From Melitaea cinxia (lineage: Eukaryota; Arthropoda; Insecta; Lepidoptera; Nymphalidae): a stretch of DNA of 64,000 bases. The stretch covers positions 7,555,501 through 7,619,500 of the forward strand of contig NC_059415.1 of the NCBI RefSeq assembly GCF_905220565.1, given 5' to 3'. A model generated the notes under the pieces. That model was not told where the DNA came from. It did no database searches and saw only the letters and a program-made list of their open reading frames with translations. The number at the start of each line of letters is the position of its first letter. Position 1 is the stretch's first letter. The position numbers and the translations under genes are program-made. Below, piece after piece: positions 17,196 through 28,699 of this stretch.

Positions 17196-18980
17196 TTTTA
17201 ATATTACGAACAGACACTCAAATTTTATTTATTTGTATATAGATTAATATCAGAAATAATAAAATAAACAAATTAATTCTTTTTCTCCCATTTTATATTA
17301 AGACATTTTATATAAATACAGGAATACTTCATTTAAACTTAAAGCATTATAACCGAAGTTTTAACGAGTGCGTCGATGAGTACATGTTTACGCTCTCCGT
17401 TTGAGATCGTTAACGTAAGTTTGTTATAAAACAATTATACAGATATGTCTTGATGTCTTTCCTTATGATGTGCTCTGTGAGGCATGGTTAAAAAATTCTA
17501 ACAAGACAAGAAATAAATATTAGTACAAAGAAATATATTTGGATGGGTACCGAACTCGCTACAGCCGGCATTGTGATGACTTCTCGCAAGACTGTTCTAA
17601 AACAGTTGTTTGAGAAGTTTAACAATTAATTCTAATATGAATTAATGTAATGAAAACATACAGTGAAGGGTCAAGACTACTCCAAAAATTCACATTTCAT
17701 ACTTTCTATTAAATACATTATTTTCGCATTTTAATATCATTTGTGTATGAAATGTTAACATTAAAATGACATATTGTTTTCTAATATTTACGTAAATTTC
17801 ACTTATTATAATAAAACAAATTTTTCGGATTTTATCGTGGTTAAGTAACAGGTGTCCTCCCTTGACCATGGTTGCTGGAAACTATCCGAAACGTCGAGCA
17901 TTTAAAAAACTTAATGAGCCGCGACGAAATCCGAAAAAGTTTTTACATTATAATTACAATAACAATTCAACAATATATTTGAAACAACTTCTGAAACATC
18001 ATAGGACAAATAACCATGTTTATTTACAATTGTTTGTTTAAACTTCATTACTTCACTAATCCTCCATCGAAATACGATTCCATAAGCCCATCGCAACACG
18101 TCGACCTACAGAGAGACGTCAGAACGAGAAGATTAGTCTGAATCAGTTGCGTTCAAATCAATAGTGGATTTCCGAATTTCAAATATTGTAAGCGAGGAGA
18201 GTTTGTCTGTATGTTTACTTAAAAAAAACCTCACACAGCCCTCAGCCTAATAGGATGCAAAGGTGTGTCACGCATCTGGAATCACACAACACAAACGAAC
18301 TTAAATTAGAAAAACTATAAATGAAACAAGATGTAAATAAAGTTCAGACGGAGAATACAATAAGAAACAAAAATGTGTGAACTGAACTTAAATACATAAC
18401 CAATTTTTAATTGCAGACATATCTAAGTACCTACTATTACAAAATATCTACAGCAAGGATTTATAGTAAAGATTACCATTACTAAAGTAATATAAGTAAT
18501 ATAAATTTGAAATATTTTTTTAGAAACGTTTTGAGAATACATAAAAGTCAGTAAAATTGACATAAATTGGTATGTAATAGTTGAAACCGCGGCTTCCACC
18601 AGTATCTAATAAGCCAATTCAATAAGAACTGAAGTTTGAAACCGGATTTCATCGGATCAGAGTAGAACACATCTGAAATTGAATTTGAATTAATAATATT
18701 GTAATGGAACGTTAGGCTGTTCTAGTTCATCTTCCAATTTACCTACAAATCGCAGATATTGGGTCAATGTTGTTTCTTACTATATTGTATTATTTATCTT
18801 GTTGTGAATTATTTTCTGGGATGTTTTATTACTTTCTAAGTGTTAGTATATTGATTCTTGTTAGTACAAATAGTATTTTGGAGAAATGAGGAAAAAAATC
18901 TAAGGAGGGTTACACGAGACACAGCTAATTTGGTTACAAAAGAGTTATAAGTCAAAGTAAATATGAATTAGGTAAATATA
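17196..18980. other. No recognisable gene
   Basis: No open frame here has recognisable content. A 62-codon frame at 17911-18099 (minus) is unsupported. Around 17360-17410 and 18060-18130 there are short GC-richer patches without further signal. Confidence 0.4.
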
Positions 18981-18984
18981 TTTG

Positions 18985-19200
18985 ACTAGTACGTTGGCGC
19001 AGTTTGTAGTGGCCCTGCTTTCTGTCCTGCGGGTTGCGGGTTCGATTCCCGCCTGAGTCTGGGTGTAATATAATATTTGTATTTATATATGTATTATTTC
19101 TATGTATTACACAACCATTAAGTTGCATAACATAGGAACAGACGACCGTGTGTGTATGTTATATGATATTTATTTATTATTTATTTATTTATATTGCGTA
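18985..19200 (+). repeat. tRNA-derived SINE, family S2
   Basis: The head is GTTGGCGCAGTTTGTAGTGG (A-box-like) and the B box is GCGGGTTCGATTCCCGCCT. The body continues GAGTCTGGGTGTAATAT, a TATATATGTATTATTT segment, ATAGGAACAGACGACCGTGT, and ends in ATTTATTTATT repeats. Other copies lie near 20820, 39250, 41925, 43180 and 44055. Confidence 0.8.
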
Positions 19201-20335
19201 CAAAAACATAATTTGTTCATTTATACTGATTAATGCCTTGAATGATGATATATGATGATTGATGACCTAAAATTTCATGAATAAATTCTCCAATACCTGA
19301 GTATGAAGAAAACTTGAAGAAGCTTGGACAATTTGAGGTTGTTAAATGAATTGAATAATTTAGTTCTCAACAAAGCGTAATTCCAATTGTTCCATTATTA
19401 TTAATTGATCAATATCTTATCGTTTACATGCACTCCAGCTTCGCTTCGACTTCACGATTTTGGGTGTTCCATTTTATTTAGTTAAAATATATTATACGTC
19501 TCTAAGTGATAATGTAACTTTATTTATTCACTTTTTTTTAAAAGGATCCTTAAAATTTATTTGGTAGGTTTTGATTTCAAACAATTACAAAAATAAATCA
19601 AATCTTTCGTCATCTTCATGATATTAGTGTAAATATTTACTAGTAACTTTCTATAAAAAATCATTTAGAAATTGCAAAGAAAGTCGTTTAAATTTTATTA
19701 TTATTCATATTATTTAAATTACAAATGCATTAATTGAAAATGTCATTGGTATTAAAATATAATTTATACGTTATGGAAGTTTCAAAGTTTCCCTGAGGGG
19801 GCAAAATACGATAAATCGAGGTATGAATGAGATCGAGCAAGTTTCGACATGTTTAGGGTTCGCACTCGCTCGCTGATCGACTTGCGCGGAGTATCTACAG
19901 ACTTGGCAATTAGAAGTTGGTCGTTATGTTCATTAATTTGTTTGTTTTCTTATTTAAATAAAATTAGGCATCTTTTTCTTAGGAAATTGTGACAATTTTA
20001 AGTTATCACAAATTTTGGAATCTTTTTCTTGGATAATAATAACAGTTTATTTTCTTGACATAACCCACATGTTTCTCACAGAATATTGATTTTTTATTGA
20101 TATCTGAGTGTCTATTTCTTTGAATACGTGTCAGGCAATTTTTTTACAGGACTTTAATAGTAGATAGCTGATGATTAAAGGAGTAACTCTAAAAAATTTC
20201 ATTCCGATGAAGAAACGAATATTTATTATTAAGTTATTAATTTTTAAACTGTGGGAAATAATTAGACGTTAATATATGGCGGTAAGGGTTGTGTAGAAAC
20301 ACAATAACTATAGACGCTATTGTTAGTGTATTATT
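19201..20335. other. No recognisable gene
   Basis: AT-rich sequence. A small CG-containing patch at 19840-19900 with GCTCGCTGATCGACTTGCGC is isolated. No gene or known repeat is recognised. Confidence 0.4.
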
Positions 20336-20339
20336 ATGT

Positions 20340-20463
20340 ATAATTTTGAGTCAAAGACTAAAAAGCAAATTTACTTTGTACATCTTTCTTTTCATGTATC
20401 ACTTTTTTTGTAATGTTTCTTTGTGGTGTACAATAAAGAGTATTTATTTATTTATTTATTTAT
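20340..20463 (+). repeat. Retroposon 3' end, family T
   Basis: It contains TTTGTACATCTTTC, ATGTATCACTTTTTTTGTAA and GTGGTGTACAATAAAGAGTA, then (TTTA)n. The AATAAA followed by a simple-repeat tail looks like a retroposon 3' terminus. Related copies are near 23800, 42185 and 51370. Confidence 0.65.
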
Positions 20464-20562
20464 ACCTACGTACCCACTTATTTTTTTTTACAAAAAATTA
20501 GATTCTATAAAAAAATAGTGTCTCCCAATATACATACATAAATACGAAATACGATGTTTTCT

Positions 20563-20566
20563 ATAC

Positions 20567-20598
<32 letters not shown>

Positions 20599-20602
20599 AT
20601 GT
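20563..20602. repeat. Compound (AT)n(GT)n microsatellite
   Basis: ATATAT units run directly into GTGTGT units. Confidence 0.9.
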
Positions 20603-20819
20603 TTGTATGTCTTTTATAGAATCGTAAACTATGCAATTGATCATGTAACGGGTCTTCAGCAAAGTGTTGTGCATGAGCCGCAGGGACAACTAGTCCTTTA
20701 TAAAACTGCTTCGGTCGCACACTTGAACAACACAAGTACACACATACAGACACATTTCTTACACGATACCAAACATTACCGTATTATGAATAACATAAAA
20801 CACTCATACCTTATATAAT

Positions 20820-20915
20820 GACCCGTTAGCGCAGTTTGCAGTGACTCTGCTTACTTACTTACTTTAGGAACAGACGACCGTGTGTGTATTGTGTAAATAT
20901 TTATTTATTTATTTA
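20820..20915 (+). repeat. SINE family S2, internally deleted copy
   Basis: The head GTTAGCGCAGTTTGCAGTGA is joined directly to the tail AGGAACAGACGACCGTGTGT plus TTTA repeats. The B box and middle are missing, with a CTTACTTACTTAC run at the junction. Confidence 0.7.
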
Positions 20916-20984
20916 CAATCATGTTTTTTCTGAAAGAAAGAATTATCAATATTGGCACACACAGTAAAAAGTTTTGAGCTAACA

Positions 20985-21180
20985 CATAGAAAATACAATC
21001 GAATTGGGAACCTGGTTCTTTTTTGAACTTTAACTGGGAGTACCATTTTTAATGATTGTTTTTTATTCCAAAGCTGGTGATTGTCGTGTGGTCTCATGTA
21101 GAATTGAACGAGATCTAAATACTTTTAAGTTGTGCCTAATAATGCGCATTAAAGTTACTTTTTTTTCGACTTCAAATATT
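20985..21180 (-). repeat. Fragment of repeat family P
   Basis: ATACAATCGAATTGGGAACC and an AAAGCTGGTGATTGTCGTGTG block match parts of the longer copy at 53288-53920, but the parts are rearranged and decayed. Confidence 0.45.
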
Positions 21181-21925
21181 ATATAACCTAAAGCCTTTCT
21201 TGGTAAATGGACGTGTCAAAAAAAAGTTAATTATTAAATTCGAACCTGAAGCTCCTGAGATTAGTGCGGTCAATGAACAAATAAACAAACTTTTAACAAC
21301 AAACTTCAGCTTTATATAATATTAGTACCTATAGAATATATGAGGATATTTTATAATAATTTTGATATATCTGACGCATTACGAGCTCTGTGCCTTATAT
21401 TCAATGAAATATCATCGGCGTTCTCGAAGTTATAAGTTGAACTTCAGTTTATAAGTTGGTAGCTAGGGATTCCTTTCATATTGGTACAGGTGGAAGATCT
21501 TTGCATGGGAATATTTAATGATCTTATTTATAATTGAGTGTGGCGTGGTTAATGTGTGTTTAGTACCACATCTTTATATGTATTTGTAAACAATGCTCAT
21601 GATAAAATAGCATTTTTAACGTAGTTTTAAAAGTTGGTTACTGATCATGTCATGAACTTTTGTATTTTGTAAATGTACTTATTAGGTACAAGTAAATCAT
21701 AAATATATATCGCCTGTGTGTGTGTAAAACAGGACACAATTTAATTTACACCAATAGTGAATCGATATATTTTATTTTAACGAATAAAAATTTAAACATT
21801 TTCAGTATTGAAGTGAGTTAGCGTGTACAAAACCGTTTAATACACTTTTTTGAAAATCCTTTCTGTCTCACTCTAACGATAGTAAATTGTAATAAGAATA
21901 AAGAGTGCAGACCATCGTTTGTTAA
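21181..21925. other. No recognisable gene
   Basis: AT-rich with no recognised feature. Confidence 0.45.
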
Positions 21926-21929
21926 AACA

Positions 21930-22110
21930 ACGCTTCAGCCCGTAATATCCCACAACTGGGCACAGGCCTCTTTCCCCGTGTAGGAGAAGTATCAGAGCTT
22001 AATCCACCACGCTGCTCCAATGCTGGTTGACGGATATATTCCCTACTAGGAGTAACGATCGCTATCAGGTGTAGATGATAACAACCGGGACCGACCAGGC
22101 CGGGATTAAT
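21930..22110 (-). repeat. SINE family S1, 5'-truncated
   Basis: The tail half of S1 is present in reverse: CCCGTAATATCCCACAACTG, GGCCTCTTTCCCC, GAGCTTAATCCACCACGC and ACGATCGCTATCAGGTG, stopping at ACAACCGGGACCGACC. The tRNA-like head is absent. Confidence 0.75.
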
Positions 22111-22685
22111 GAAATATTTGTCAAAACAAATATTTCTTTAATTTGAAGAAATTTGATTAAGAGGGCGGTTAGTTGTAACAGGAATATATAGTAACACTCA
22201 TTTTTTACCCACAAATTTTTTAATTCAACTGGATCTACTATTGAATACCCATTCTATCATATGAGCGCGAACAGTATTTCATCGGATGGTGCAGCGGGCT
22301 GTGTTGAGCAGACGCTCTGAGTAACGACGTTATGGATTTTTTTTATTCGATGTTGATTGTTGATTTCGAGGTGTCTAGCTGTTGTCAATTGATTTAAATG
22401 TGTTTAATATTACTTTAGTTTCACTATGTTAACTGGAATTTTGCACCAAGGTATAATACATAAGCGATGTATATTTTTATAGCAGTTATTACGGGGTATG
22501 TTGTAACACTTTCATGGTGCAAGTTGTAACACATTTTTTTTTTGTTCTTTTTAGTTCATACAATCTATTATTGAATGAGATACAACTTTAAAAAGAAACG
22601 TATTTCCTACGGCTACGATTTTAACATAATCACTGCTGTTGAAGTCTTGAAAAATAAAACCACTGTACGTAAAGCAACAAATATT
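22111..22685. other. No recognisable gene
   Basis: GTTGTAACA words recur (near 22165, 22500 and 22530), but no element is recognised. Confidence 0.35.
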
Positions 22686-22687
22686 TT

Positions 22688-22985
22688 TAACTGGGGTAGG
22701 GCACAGTAGGAAATTCCCTGTTCAAAATACGGAACAGCCCGTCTGGGGAAGTACCTCGCCCTTAAAGAGTCACACATACCTAAATAATACTGCTTTCAAG
22801 CTGTATTGTGTTCCTGTTTGTGAGTAAGATGACCAGAGCTCCTGGGAGGAATTTTGAATAGAGTCGGCAACGCGCTTGCAATGCTTCAGGTGTTGCAGAC
22901 GACTATAAGCTACGGTAATCGCTTACCATCAGGTGAGCCGTACGCTTGTTTGTCGACCTATGTGTATAAGGTATGTAAAAAAAAG
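22688..22985 (+). repeat. Repeat family R3, full-length-like copy
   Basis: It contains the family words GGGGTAGGGCACAGTAGGAA, TAATACTGCTTTCAAG, GACCAGAGCTCCTGGG, GTCGGCAACGCGCTTGC and CCATCAGGTGAGCCGTACGC. Confidence 0.75.
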
Positions 22986-23147
22986 AGCGACTAATCTTTA
23001 TCAGTGGTTATTTCAAACAGATTGATTTTTAAAGGGGAATAAGACGTTAAAATATTTGAGTACTTGCTAACTGGCTACAATATCTACTTTGAAAGTTAGA
23101 ATGTTGGCATACCTGTGTGATGTTATGATTGAATTACTATAGGAGTT

Positions 23148-23217
23148 GGGTTCGAACCCGCGATCGTCAGCTCAACAGCCAGTGCTGTGACCGCTGCGCC
23201 AACGCGTCGTCAAACCT
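23148..23217 (-). repeat. SINE tRNA-like head (S1-type)
   Basis: On the plus strand GGGTTCGAACCCGCGATCG is followed by CAACAGCCAGTGCTGTGACC and GCGCCAACGCGTCGTC, which is the reversed S1 head. The body is absent. Confidence 0.6.
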
Positions 23218-23795
23218 ATCTGGCTATAGACGCGTGACTCCAGCGTCTTAACCCAGAATCAAATTACACTTTCTTTTTTTCCTTTTTTTTCACTACACTA
23301 TAATCGTACATAGCTTTACATAATGTACAGAGCGAATACATTACATAATCAAAACACATTGTGTCCGTAACAATGGAGTTATTGGAAGCCTATACCGTGA
23401 TCATCGTGAGAGAACTTTTTGCATACAATATGGGCTTATTGTGGTTGTAGATACTTAGTCGATAACTTGATTTATTACGAAGTTTATTTATACATTGTAT
23501 TTTTTATTTTATTTTTATAGTTATTTTATTAGTTAGATTGTTTTAATTCCTTATATTGTTTTGACGATTTGATAATATTGCTAAAATATTCGATACAACC
23601 GTTCGGAAATTATGGGCGCACAGCCGTACATATAGTATATATACCTGTATACATATATATACAGGTAGTTATATATAAAACCTCCATAATCATGGATCTC
23701 AATTGCAGTGTTATTTAAGTGTAACGATACTTTCACGTTAATTGCAATTTTCTAGATGACACTATACGCCACTCTTCTTTATACACTTCCCTACC
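23218..23795. other. No recognisable gene
   Basis: AT-rich with pyrimidine runs near 23270. No feature recognised. Confidence 0.4.
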
Positions 23796-23799
23796 AACA

Positions 23800-23899
23800 A
23801 CATGGTAGAAGAGATAAAAGATCCCTCTTCTAGCGATAAGACCAACTTTGTACACTATTCTTTATTTGTAATATGTTTTTTTTGCCTACAATAAAGATT

Positions 23900-23981
<82 letters not shown>

Positions 23982-24001
23982 ATATATATATATATATATA
24001 T
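23800..24001 (+). repeat. Family T tail followed by (TA)n microsatellite
   Basis: TCTAGCGATAAGACCAACTT and TTTGTACACTATTC, then CAATAAAGATTAGG, match the family T 3' end. A TA run of about 95 bases (23905-24001) follows, with a single TC interruption. Confidence 0.7.
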
Positions 24002-24106
24002 TAATACCTGAAGTAAAGACTTTGTTCCCCATTTTTCCAAAATTGCGTGGACGTAGGAGTATGAAATTTCGTACACTTATAGTTTATATAGAGAATTATT
24101 ATAGGG

Positions 24107-24597
24107 AGGGGCATTCCACGCGAAGCGGACAACTAAAAAATGTCGATGTTTTTGATTTTAGTAATTTTCGAATATGTTATACATATGCCCATATGTGTAA
24201 TATTATTATAGTATATTGTTTAATTATCGAGTTATTAGTCATTAAAGTGTCGAGTAACCAGCAGGAACGCCCTACTGTAAGTGCCAATATTAGCTATTTT
24301 AAAGCTATTTTAAAATAAACAAGATAGAAAAGTGTTTACATGATGAAATGACCTTTGTGATAATGTTTTTTGAAATTTGAAATTTTATATATTTTTTTGG
24401 AAAAAATGCATTTAAATTTTTCAATTATTTTTTTTTTTAAACTTGGACCCCTTCAATTTTTTAATTTTTTTTTCTCAAAATAGCTAATAGTGTATAGAAG
24501 ATACTTGCAAAGTTCTAGAGTGGACCGAAAAGTCGTTTAGGAGCTAGACTACTTATAATGCCTGAGCGCTGTAGCCGCTGGTCGCCGTCCGGGCTAC
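24107..24597 (+). repeat. Left terminal inverted repeat
   Basis: It pairs with 27409-27898 over its whole length with few differences. Blocks include ATTCCACGCGAAGCGGACAA, ACATATGCCCATATGTGTAA (itself palindromic) and CTGGTCGCCGTCCGG at the inner end. Confidence 0.85.
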
Positions 24598-24725
24598 CTC
24601 TGACGCCCGCTAGCAACAGTTTTTATTAATTTGTATTTTTTTTCATTTCATCATTACATTTGAATATTTTTACATTATTTTTCTTAAAAAAAAACGATTT
24701 TGACAATGTCACAAAAATAAATTTA

Positions 24726-26654
24726 TTAACAAATTTTTACAATTTTATAAGTGTTACTGTTACTAGTGCGCTTCATCTTAATACCCTCAACAGTCGGTAT
24801 AAAAGCATGATATTTTCTTGTACCTGGTATTGTCAGTGCAGCTGCAAATCTATTTTTTAGAAAACATCTATTTGCTTCAATGTCTTCTTTTGGAACGTAG
24901 AATAAATTAGTTTGTGGCATTGATGTTTTAGCCCATTCGTATAAACTTTTAGGTGTCGAAATATATGTGTTTACCTTCGATTGTAAACTAGCTCGTGTTG
25001 CTAGACGTTTCAAATTGCCACCGAGACCATCACATGGCCCTTTTCCATGTGATGTCGCGTGAAAATGAAATTCTGCATCTTTACTAAAGTCCTGTTTAAA
25101 ATGGAAAAGATTAACGAAATTGAATTTGTTTTTAAAATGTTGTGGTGCTCCGTCAGTAATAAAAATATATTTGTTTGTAGGTATATTATAGTCCTGTAAA
25201 TGTTGGTGCAATATTTTTTGAAAAGTGTAGAAAGTGGTAATGTCGTGTTTTAAATCATCTGATATCATCACGATACTTCCGTGTTTTAATTTTCCATCTT
25301 TTTTATAGTAATAAACAGATGTCAAGAGAGTGGCTTGGTTGTTGTTCCAGTGGAATGATTGGGGAGAATCTTGAATAACAAAACTGTGATTTTCGGAGAA
25401 ATCACATTGAACAATAACGTTACCTTCTTCAATAGATTCTTTTAAAATTTTAAAATACAGAGCTTGCTCGTTTGCTATGTATGCATGTGGTTTTAAAAGT
25501 TCTAAGGCTGAGCAAAGTTTGTCGACAAATTTATTATTAGGAAGCACTTGAGTGGCGATGTTGAAACGATCTGTACCAATCCATGTATTAAACTGTACAC
25601 TGGTTATTTGGTTGTCATCAAACGTTTTTATCAGATGCTCTCGAATTTCTTCAATGCCAGGGCATTCGCTACATCGTTCGCTTGCTGGACATTTTGGTGT
25701 CATAAGATGGCAAGTTGATTTAGGATTAAGACACATCATCTTTTGTAAACAATCCTTATAAGACGTTAGAGGAATTGCAGTTTTATAAGTTAAATCTGAA
25801 ACATCTCCCCCGCTTAGCATCAATTTTACATTTTGGTGATAAACGCAAACACAAACTATATGTGTACTCGAATCTTCAGTAAAAATGCATTGCTGAGGCC
25901 GCAATGAAAAGAACTTTGAAAGGCCTATTTTTACTGTCGGGTACTCTACTTTAAATTGTTGATATACTCGTAATTCATCGATATTACATAATAACAACTG
26001 CTTTTGTAAATGAACTCTTTTCCCGTCATCTAATTTTACAGATATAAAATCTTTTTTTCCAGGCATCATCCGAGTGTTATCCTCTCTAAGATAAAACGTT
26101 TTCACTAACTCTATTACATCCACTGTTAGCTGTCGTCCCGATCTTGGATCAGGTAACGATAAAATTCCATTCTCCTCTACCAGTTACTTTGCCTTTTTTG
26201 CTTGTCTTCGAGACGTCGGAAACTCAGCCGCAAGCCTATTTTCGGTCCATGATTTAGGCGCCAAAGTGAGAATCATTGTCTTCATGGTAACAGATGTTGA
26301 CGGGTCATTGAACTTCTCTTTTAATTGTTGAAGCATTTCACTGTCGTTAAATATTATATTACTATTGTCTGTCTGTGTTGATTTCGTCAGTGTTTTTTCT
26401 TCCGGAATAAAACATAAATCTTGGGATAGCTGTGGAAACTGGTTTGGTGATTCAGTTAATTTTCTGTTATTGTTATTGGTTTTTGGCGGCAAATCACTAG
26501 CGAGACGTTTTCTACATTTATTACACGTGTATAAGTTGCTACTTGTAAATGACCACTTCTTCGCTAACATTTTTGTTAATTTTCTTAATTGTTTATGTTT
26601 TTTATGTCTTGCTAAATTAAATGGATTAAAACAACGATCACGATAAAGCGCCAT
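24726..26654 (-). pseudogene. Transposase of the long-TIR element, split by one in-frame TAA
   Basis: From the ATG at 26654 the frame encodes 156 residues, meets TAA at 26186-26184, and continues in the same frame for 485 more codons to 24726. The N-terminal part has a zinc-finger-like CNKCRKRL near residue 45, an acidic/polar linker, and a helix-turn-helix-like stretch (LAAEFPTSRRQAKKAK) directly before the stop. The second part has cysteine pairs (CPASERCSECPG) and an RNaseH-fold-like core: VQCDFSENHSFV, ITDGAPQHFKNK and HATSHGKGPCDGLGG. These match my memory of a DDD/E transposase type in arthropods and cnidarians (Sola-like). One C-to-T change in a CAA codon would explain the stop, so the gene is nearly intact. 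Confidence 0.8.
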
Positions 26655-27408
26655 TATATTGCGATTATTGTTATTTTTTTTTACGTATGCACTGCACTGC
26701 TCATGAACAAACAGCCAAAAAAAAATTAAAACATTTTTCCTTTTGTTGTCAAATAGGCTTCAAGGCCTTTTTAATTATTATTATACGATATTTTGAAATA
26801 AATTATTACAGTTAATATGAAGCTCCGATCGATTCGGAATGTATGTTTTGCTGAGAATAATCGGCAAGAAGCTTAACAGTTACTTTTTTTTTAAATTATC
26901 AATAATTTTTTATTCATGTCTTCCATAAAATGTGGTGCTACTAAACCCACTCCATATCTTTGTTTTTAATATATATTGTACTAAAAAATATGCTATGTTA
27001 TTGAAATTCTATTTAATATAAACTGAAATTATTTATATTACGACTAATTAGCATATAAAGTAGTATAAAAGACACTCGTACGTTTACTTTTCGTTGTTGT
27101 GCTTATACTGCTTTGATATTGTTTTTATTAACGTTGTGTGATGTTTTTACGAATATCTTATGCATATACACAAACTATTTTAATTTAACTGCTTTCAGAA
27201 ATAAATTCGGTTAGTGATGCAAAATGGCGCTACCATTTTGTATTACCTATAATTATATATCATAACAATATTTCTTTAATTTACTTGTATGTGTGTCTGT
27301 GATAAATACATACTGATTACTACGCAGAATTACTCAAAATATGGGTATATGTATGTATTTCCAACAAAGGTATTTTGGTATTCCTCTGTGAAATGTTACT
27401 GTGCGGCT
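26655..27408. other. Transposon 5' leader region, non-coding
   Basis: This is AT-rich DNA between the transposase start and the right inverted repeat. It presumably contains the promoter of the transposase on the minus strand. No specific box can be supported. Confidence 0.4.
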
Positions 27409-27898
27409 GATGTAAGCCGGACGGCGACCACCGGCGCAGTTGCGCTTAGGCAGTATAACTGGTCTAGCTCCTAAACGACTTTTCGGCCCACTCTAGAACT
27501 TTGCAAGTATCTTCTATACACTATTAGCTATTTTGAGAAAAAAAATTTAAAAAATTAAAGGGGTCCAAGTTAAAAAAAAAATTGAAAAATTTAAATGCAT
27601 TTTTTCCAAAAAATATACAAAATTTCAAATTTCAAAAAACATTATCATAAAGGTCGTTTCATCACGTAAACACTTTTCTATCTTGTTTATTTTAAAATAA
27701 CTTTAAAATAGCTAATATTGGCACTTACAGTAGGGCGTTCCTGCTGGTTACTCGACACTTTAATGACTAATAACTCGATAATTAAACAATATACTATAAT
27801 AATATTACACATATGGGCATATGTATAACATATTCGAAAATTACTAAAATCTGAAACATCGACATTTTTTAGTTGTCCGCTTCGCGTGGAATGCCTCT
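27409..27898 (-). repeat. Right terminal inverted repeat
   Basis: It is the complement of 24107-24597. The outer end is GTTGTCCGCTTCGCGTGGAA followed by TGCCTCT. Confidence 0.85.
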
Positions 27899-27908
27899 AA
27901 TATAGTTA

Positions 27909-28145
27909 AATAATTTTAAATATCATATCAAAAATCAACCGTTGCAGGGGGGATCGAACCTGCATCTCCGATTGACCGTGTCGCTGCTTTAGCCAATTAA
28001 GCTATGGATCAATGTACCCGCTAGATCGAAATTTTTGATATGATTATTTTTATATTCGGTTCTAAGCGACTGTGGCGCCGCGCCGTCTATAGTGAGTTCT
28101 TTATAAAAAAAAGTTTCATATTACAATGAAAATCTTTTGACAGGA
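27909..28145 (-). repeat. tRNA-derived SINE or tRNA-like repeat, family S3
   Basis: GGGGGGATCGAACCTGCATC is a B box in reverse. CGCTGCTTTAGCCAATTAAG is the A-box side and CCGTCTATAGTGAGTTCTTT the outer part. The same order, inverted, occurs at 43255-43515. A stretch AATTTTAAATATCATA at its left end is found again in inverted form near 28255, which may mark a second small element around it. Confidence 0.6.
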
Positions 28146-28224
28146 GACGACACCATACGATTTTTAATTCGTACGATTTATTTTTGTGTTACCCACACAT
28201 TAAGGAATTCTAAACAATTTTAAA

Positions 28225-28695
28225 TATCATATTAAAATACATAAATTTAGCTTGGTATGATATTTAAAATTATACGAATTATTATAGTTTATATAGAGAG
28301 CTATGTCAGTGACCTTTGTTCGTCTACAGATTTCATCATTCCTGATTCTGTCACGTAGAGAATACCAAGCATAGCTCTCGCCATCGCTCGCTGAACCACC
28401 TGGAAACATCTATGGAAAAGGCTAACGGTAAAAAAACACGTCTCAGCCACGTAGGTCATCACTGGCAAGACATTGTTAACTGGCAAACACTTGACTTCAG
28501 GCATTGAGGTATATTGGATGAGAAGATACTTTATAATTTCCTGAACACTGCCCAGTTAGATTCTACGAGTTACCTCTCTCTAGAAGTCATACCTACCCAT
28601 GCGTATGGTACCAGGTAGGTGTACTCGTCGACGACTTTAAGAGTAGCGCCGTCAACATCGACGGGTACACTCAACTCAACGACGGGAGCCTCAAT
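28225..28695 (-). pseudogene. RTE-type non-LTR reverse transcriptase, C-terminal remnant with frameshifts
   Basis: On the minus strand the translated pieces are, in order: VDVDGATLKVVDEYTYL, NWAVFRKL, IFSSNIPQCLKS, LPVMTYVAETCF, VVQRAMARAMLG, and (in another frame) YSLRDRIRNDEICRRTKVTD. This order matches the region downstream of the RT active site in RTE/BovB-like polyproteins, where the intact form has a TYGAETW motif. There are several stops and at least one frame change, so it is dead. The 5' part of the gene is absent. Confidence 0.75.
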
Positions 28696-28699
28696 ATTC

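Larger units (their letters stand above)
24107..27898 (-). mobile_element. DNA transposon with ~490-bp terminal inverted repeats (Sola-like by transposase)
   Basis: The left end reads AGGGGCATTCCACGCGAAGC at 24107. The right end is the near-perfect complement, ending at 27898. The inverted repeats continue inward for about 490 bp (to about 24597 and from about 27409), through GTCGAGTAACCAGCAGGAAC, AAAGTTCTAGAGTGGACC and AAAGTCGTTTAGGAGCTAG. Between them lies one transposase gene on the minus strand. I found no certain target-site duplication. The assignment to the Sola group rests on remembered motifs only. Confidence 0.8.

Noticed and set aside
19010..19060. Possible functional tRNA gene
   Set aside because: Only A-box and B-box-like segments are present, within SINE S2. 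No full cloverleaf can be drawn and the flanking body is repeated elsewhere.
26365..26646. 93-codon plus-strand frame
   Set aside because: It is the antisense shadow of the transposase N-terminus.
27935..28015. Possible tRNA gene on the minus strand
   Set aside because: The stems do not pair well and the same sequence is part of repeat family S3.
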